The notes below the pieces were generated by a model that saw only the letters and a list, made by a program, of their open reading frames with translations, was not told the origin of the DNA and ran no database searches. The position numbers were made by a program, and so were the translations under genes. Shown piece by piece: positions 63,487 through 64,000 of a stretch of 64,000 nt of DNA (position 1 is its first letter; every line of letters starts with the position of its first letter). Origin of the DNA: Sphingomonas sp. SCN 67-18 (GTDB lineage Bacteria; Pseudomonadota; Alphaproteobacteria; Sphingomonadales; Sphingomonadaceae). Where the stretch lies: positions 92,392-156,391 of the forward strand of contig NZ_MEFG01000015.1 in NCBI RefSeq assembly GCF_001724715.1, written 5' to 3'.

Positions 63487-64000
63487 TCAGAAACCCGGCA
63501 CGAGGTCGCGATGCGCGCCCTCGTTGATCCCATAGCCACGAGCGACGGCGCTCAGGCCCTGGGCCTGATCCATGGCGCGCTTGTCGGCGGCGACATCGTC
63601 GTCGTCCGGCGCGATCTGCGCATTCTGGGTTTCCGCGACATCGGCGGTCCTGGCGACCGGTTCGGGAAGGCCGAGGTGGAGCTGCTGCTGCATGCCGCCA
63701 TCGTCTTCGCCGCCTGCTGCGTCCGCGCCCTGATTCAGTCGGGCGTCGGTGCCGCGCACCTGGTCCGACCAGTCGTCGCTGCGCGGCTTCGGCCGATCGG
63801 CGTAGCGGCCCGACGACAACACCAGCGCGGGCGCCAGGCGCGCGGTGAAGTTGCGATCGCGGAAATAGCGCAGCTTGCGCGCCCGGATCGGCGCGAGCCC
63901 CGACAGGAGCACAAGCTCCTGGTCGGGTGAAAGCTGCATCACCTCGCCCGGCGTCAGGAGCTGGCGGGCGGTCTCCTGGCGGCTGACCATGACATGCGCG
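63487..64000 (-). CDS. traG: Conjugal transfer coupling protein TraG (3' end only)
   Basis: The last 171 or so residues of the VirD4/TraG coupling ATPase, which brings DNA to the type IV channel. Recognised by HVMVSRQETARQLLTPGEVMQLSPDQELVLLSGLAPIRARKLRYFRDRNF near the left part and a charged C-terminal tail. The Walker motifs and N-terminal helices lie beyond the right edge. The frame is open to 64000. Confidence 0.9.
   Translation of the reverse strand, partial: AHVMVSRQETARQLLTPGEVMQLSPDQELVLLSGLAPIRARKLRYFRDRNFTARLAPALVLSSGRYADRPKPRSDDWSDQVRGTDARLNQGADAAGGEDDGGMQQQLHLGLPEPVARTADVAETQNAQIAPDDDDVAADKRAMDQAQGLSAVARGYGINEGAHRDLVPGF

Larger units (their letters stand above)
54740..64000. mobile_element. 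Left part of an integrative element at tRNA-Ser(GCT)
   Basis: The element starts at or within the 3' end of tRNA-Ser(GCT) and runs off the right edge. Its cargo in the window is a tyrosine integrase and, on the opposite strand, an AlpA-type regulator, a DUF2274 gene and a trb/tra conjugation set. Gene order is that of sphingomonad trb-type ICEs. Its coding style is more AT-rich and less codon-biased than the flanking chromosome. The other end and the second attachment copy lie beyond 64000; the start coordinate is approximate. Confidence 0.85.

Overview
The window is high-GC chromosomal DNA from an alphaproteobacterium, most likely of the order Sphingomonadales. The reasons are two very large TonB-dependent receptors of the sphingomonad 'IVVTAxxR' type, an Rrf2-sufBCDST-sufA operon, an EipA (DUF1134) gene, a DUF6356 gene, a ubiquinol-cytochrome c chaperone next to a YceD gene, and an HWE-family sensor kinase. 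I cannot name the genus. Genes are densely packed, many overlap by 4 bp (ATGA or GTGA), and no gene-free stretch exceeds 300 bp.

Positions 1-18960: a TonB-dependent receptor cut by the window edge; the rsmJ/yceD/CBP3-chaperone run facing bamE; maeB divergent from mutS; an HWE kinase divergent from glnD; a cation:proton antiporter; a second TonB-dependent receptor; and a small VOC protein. Positions 18972-32619: infC and thrS; a DUF898 membrane protein with an M48 protease; then one compact run of DUF6356, alpha/beta hydrolase, TPR protein, glyoxalase I, nitronate-monooxygenase-like flavoenzyme and glyoxalase II; then acyl-CoA synthetase, gamma-glutamyltransferase and pyrD on the other strand. 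Positions 32620-39632: a candidate small RNA or attenuator, an AraC-type regulator, and the complete SUF iron-sulfur operon behind a palindrome that may be its operator. Positions 39629-54520: an S8 protease with both a lipobox and a C-terminal barrel-like region, a HAD phosphatase with dapD, tlpA, argH-lptM-lysA, a siroheme-synthase-like protein with a CorA-type transporter, a response regulator, a four-gene flavinylation operon (PepSY-TM, DUF2271, DUF4198, ApbE), DUF2189 and EipA.

The last 9.3 kb (from tRNA-Ser(GCT) at 54680 to the window end) is the edge of an integrative element. A tyrosine integrase lies just downstream of the tRNA, followed on the minus strand by an AlpA-type regulator, DUF2274, trbI, trbG, trbF, a trbL remnant, a trbE remnant, trbD, trbC, trbB, a CopG protein and the end of traG. 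The trbE and trbL remnants meet at a deletion junction that removes the TrbE ATPase motor, all of trbJ and the first part of TrbL, so this conjugation system should not work as it stands.

The most interesting items are the flavinylation operon (an exact FMN-attachment motif, DGISGAT, in the DUF2271 protein, a possible iron-responsive operator, and an ApbE without an export signal), the trb deletion junction, the terminator-closed RNA candidate at 32.7-32.8 kb, a likely AUA start codon on infC, and a siroheme synthase that ends in a stub of the methyltransferase domain.
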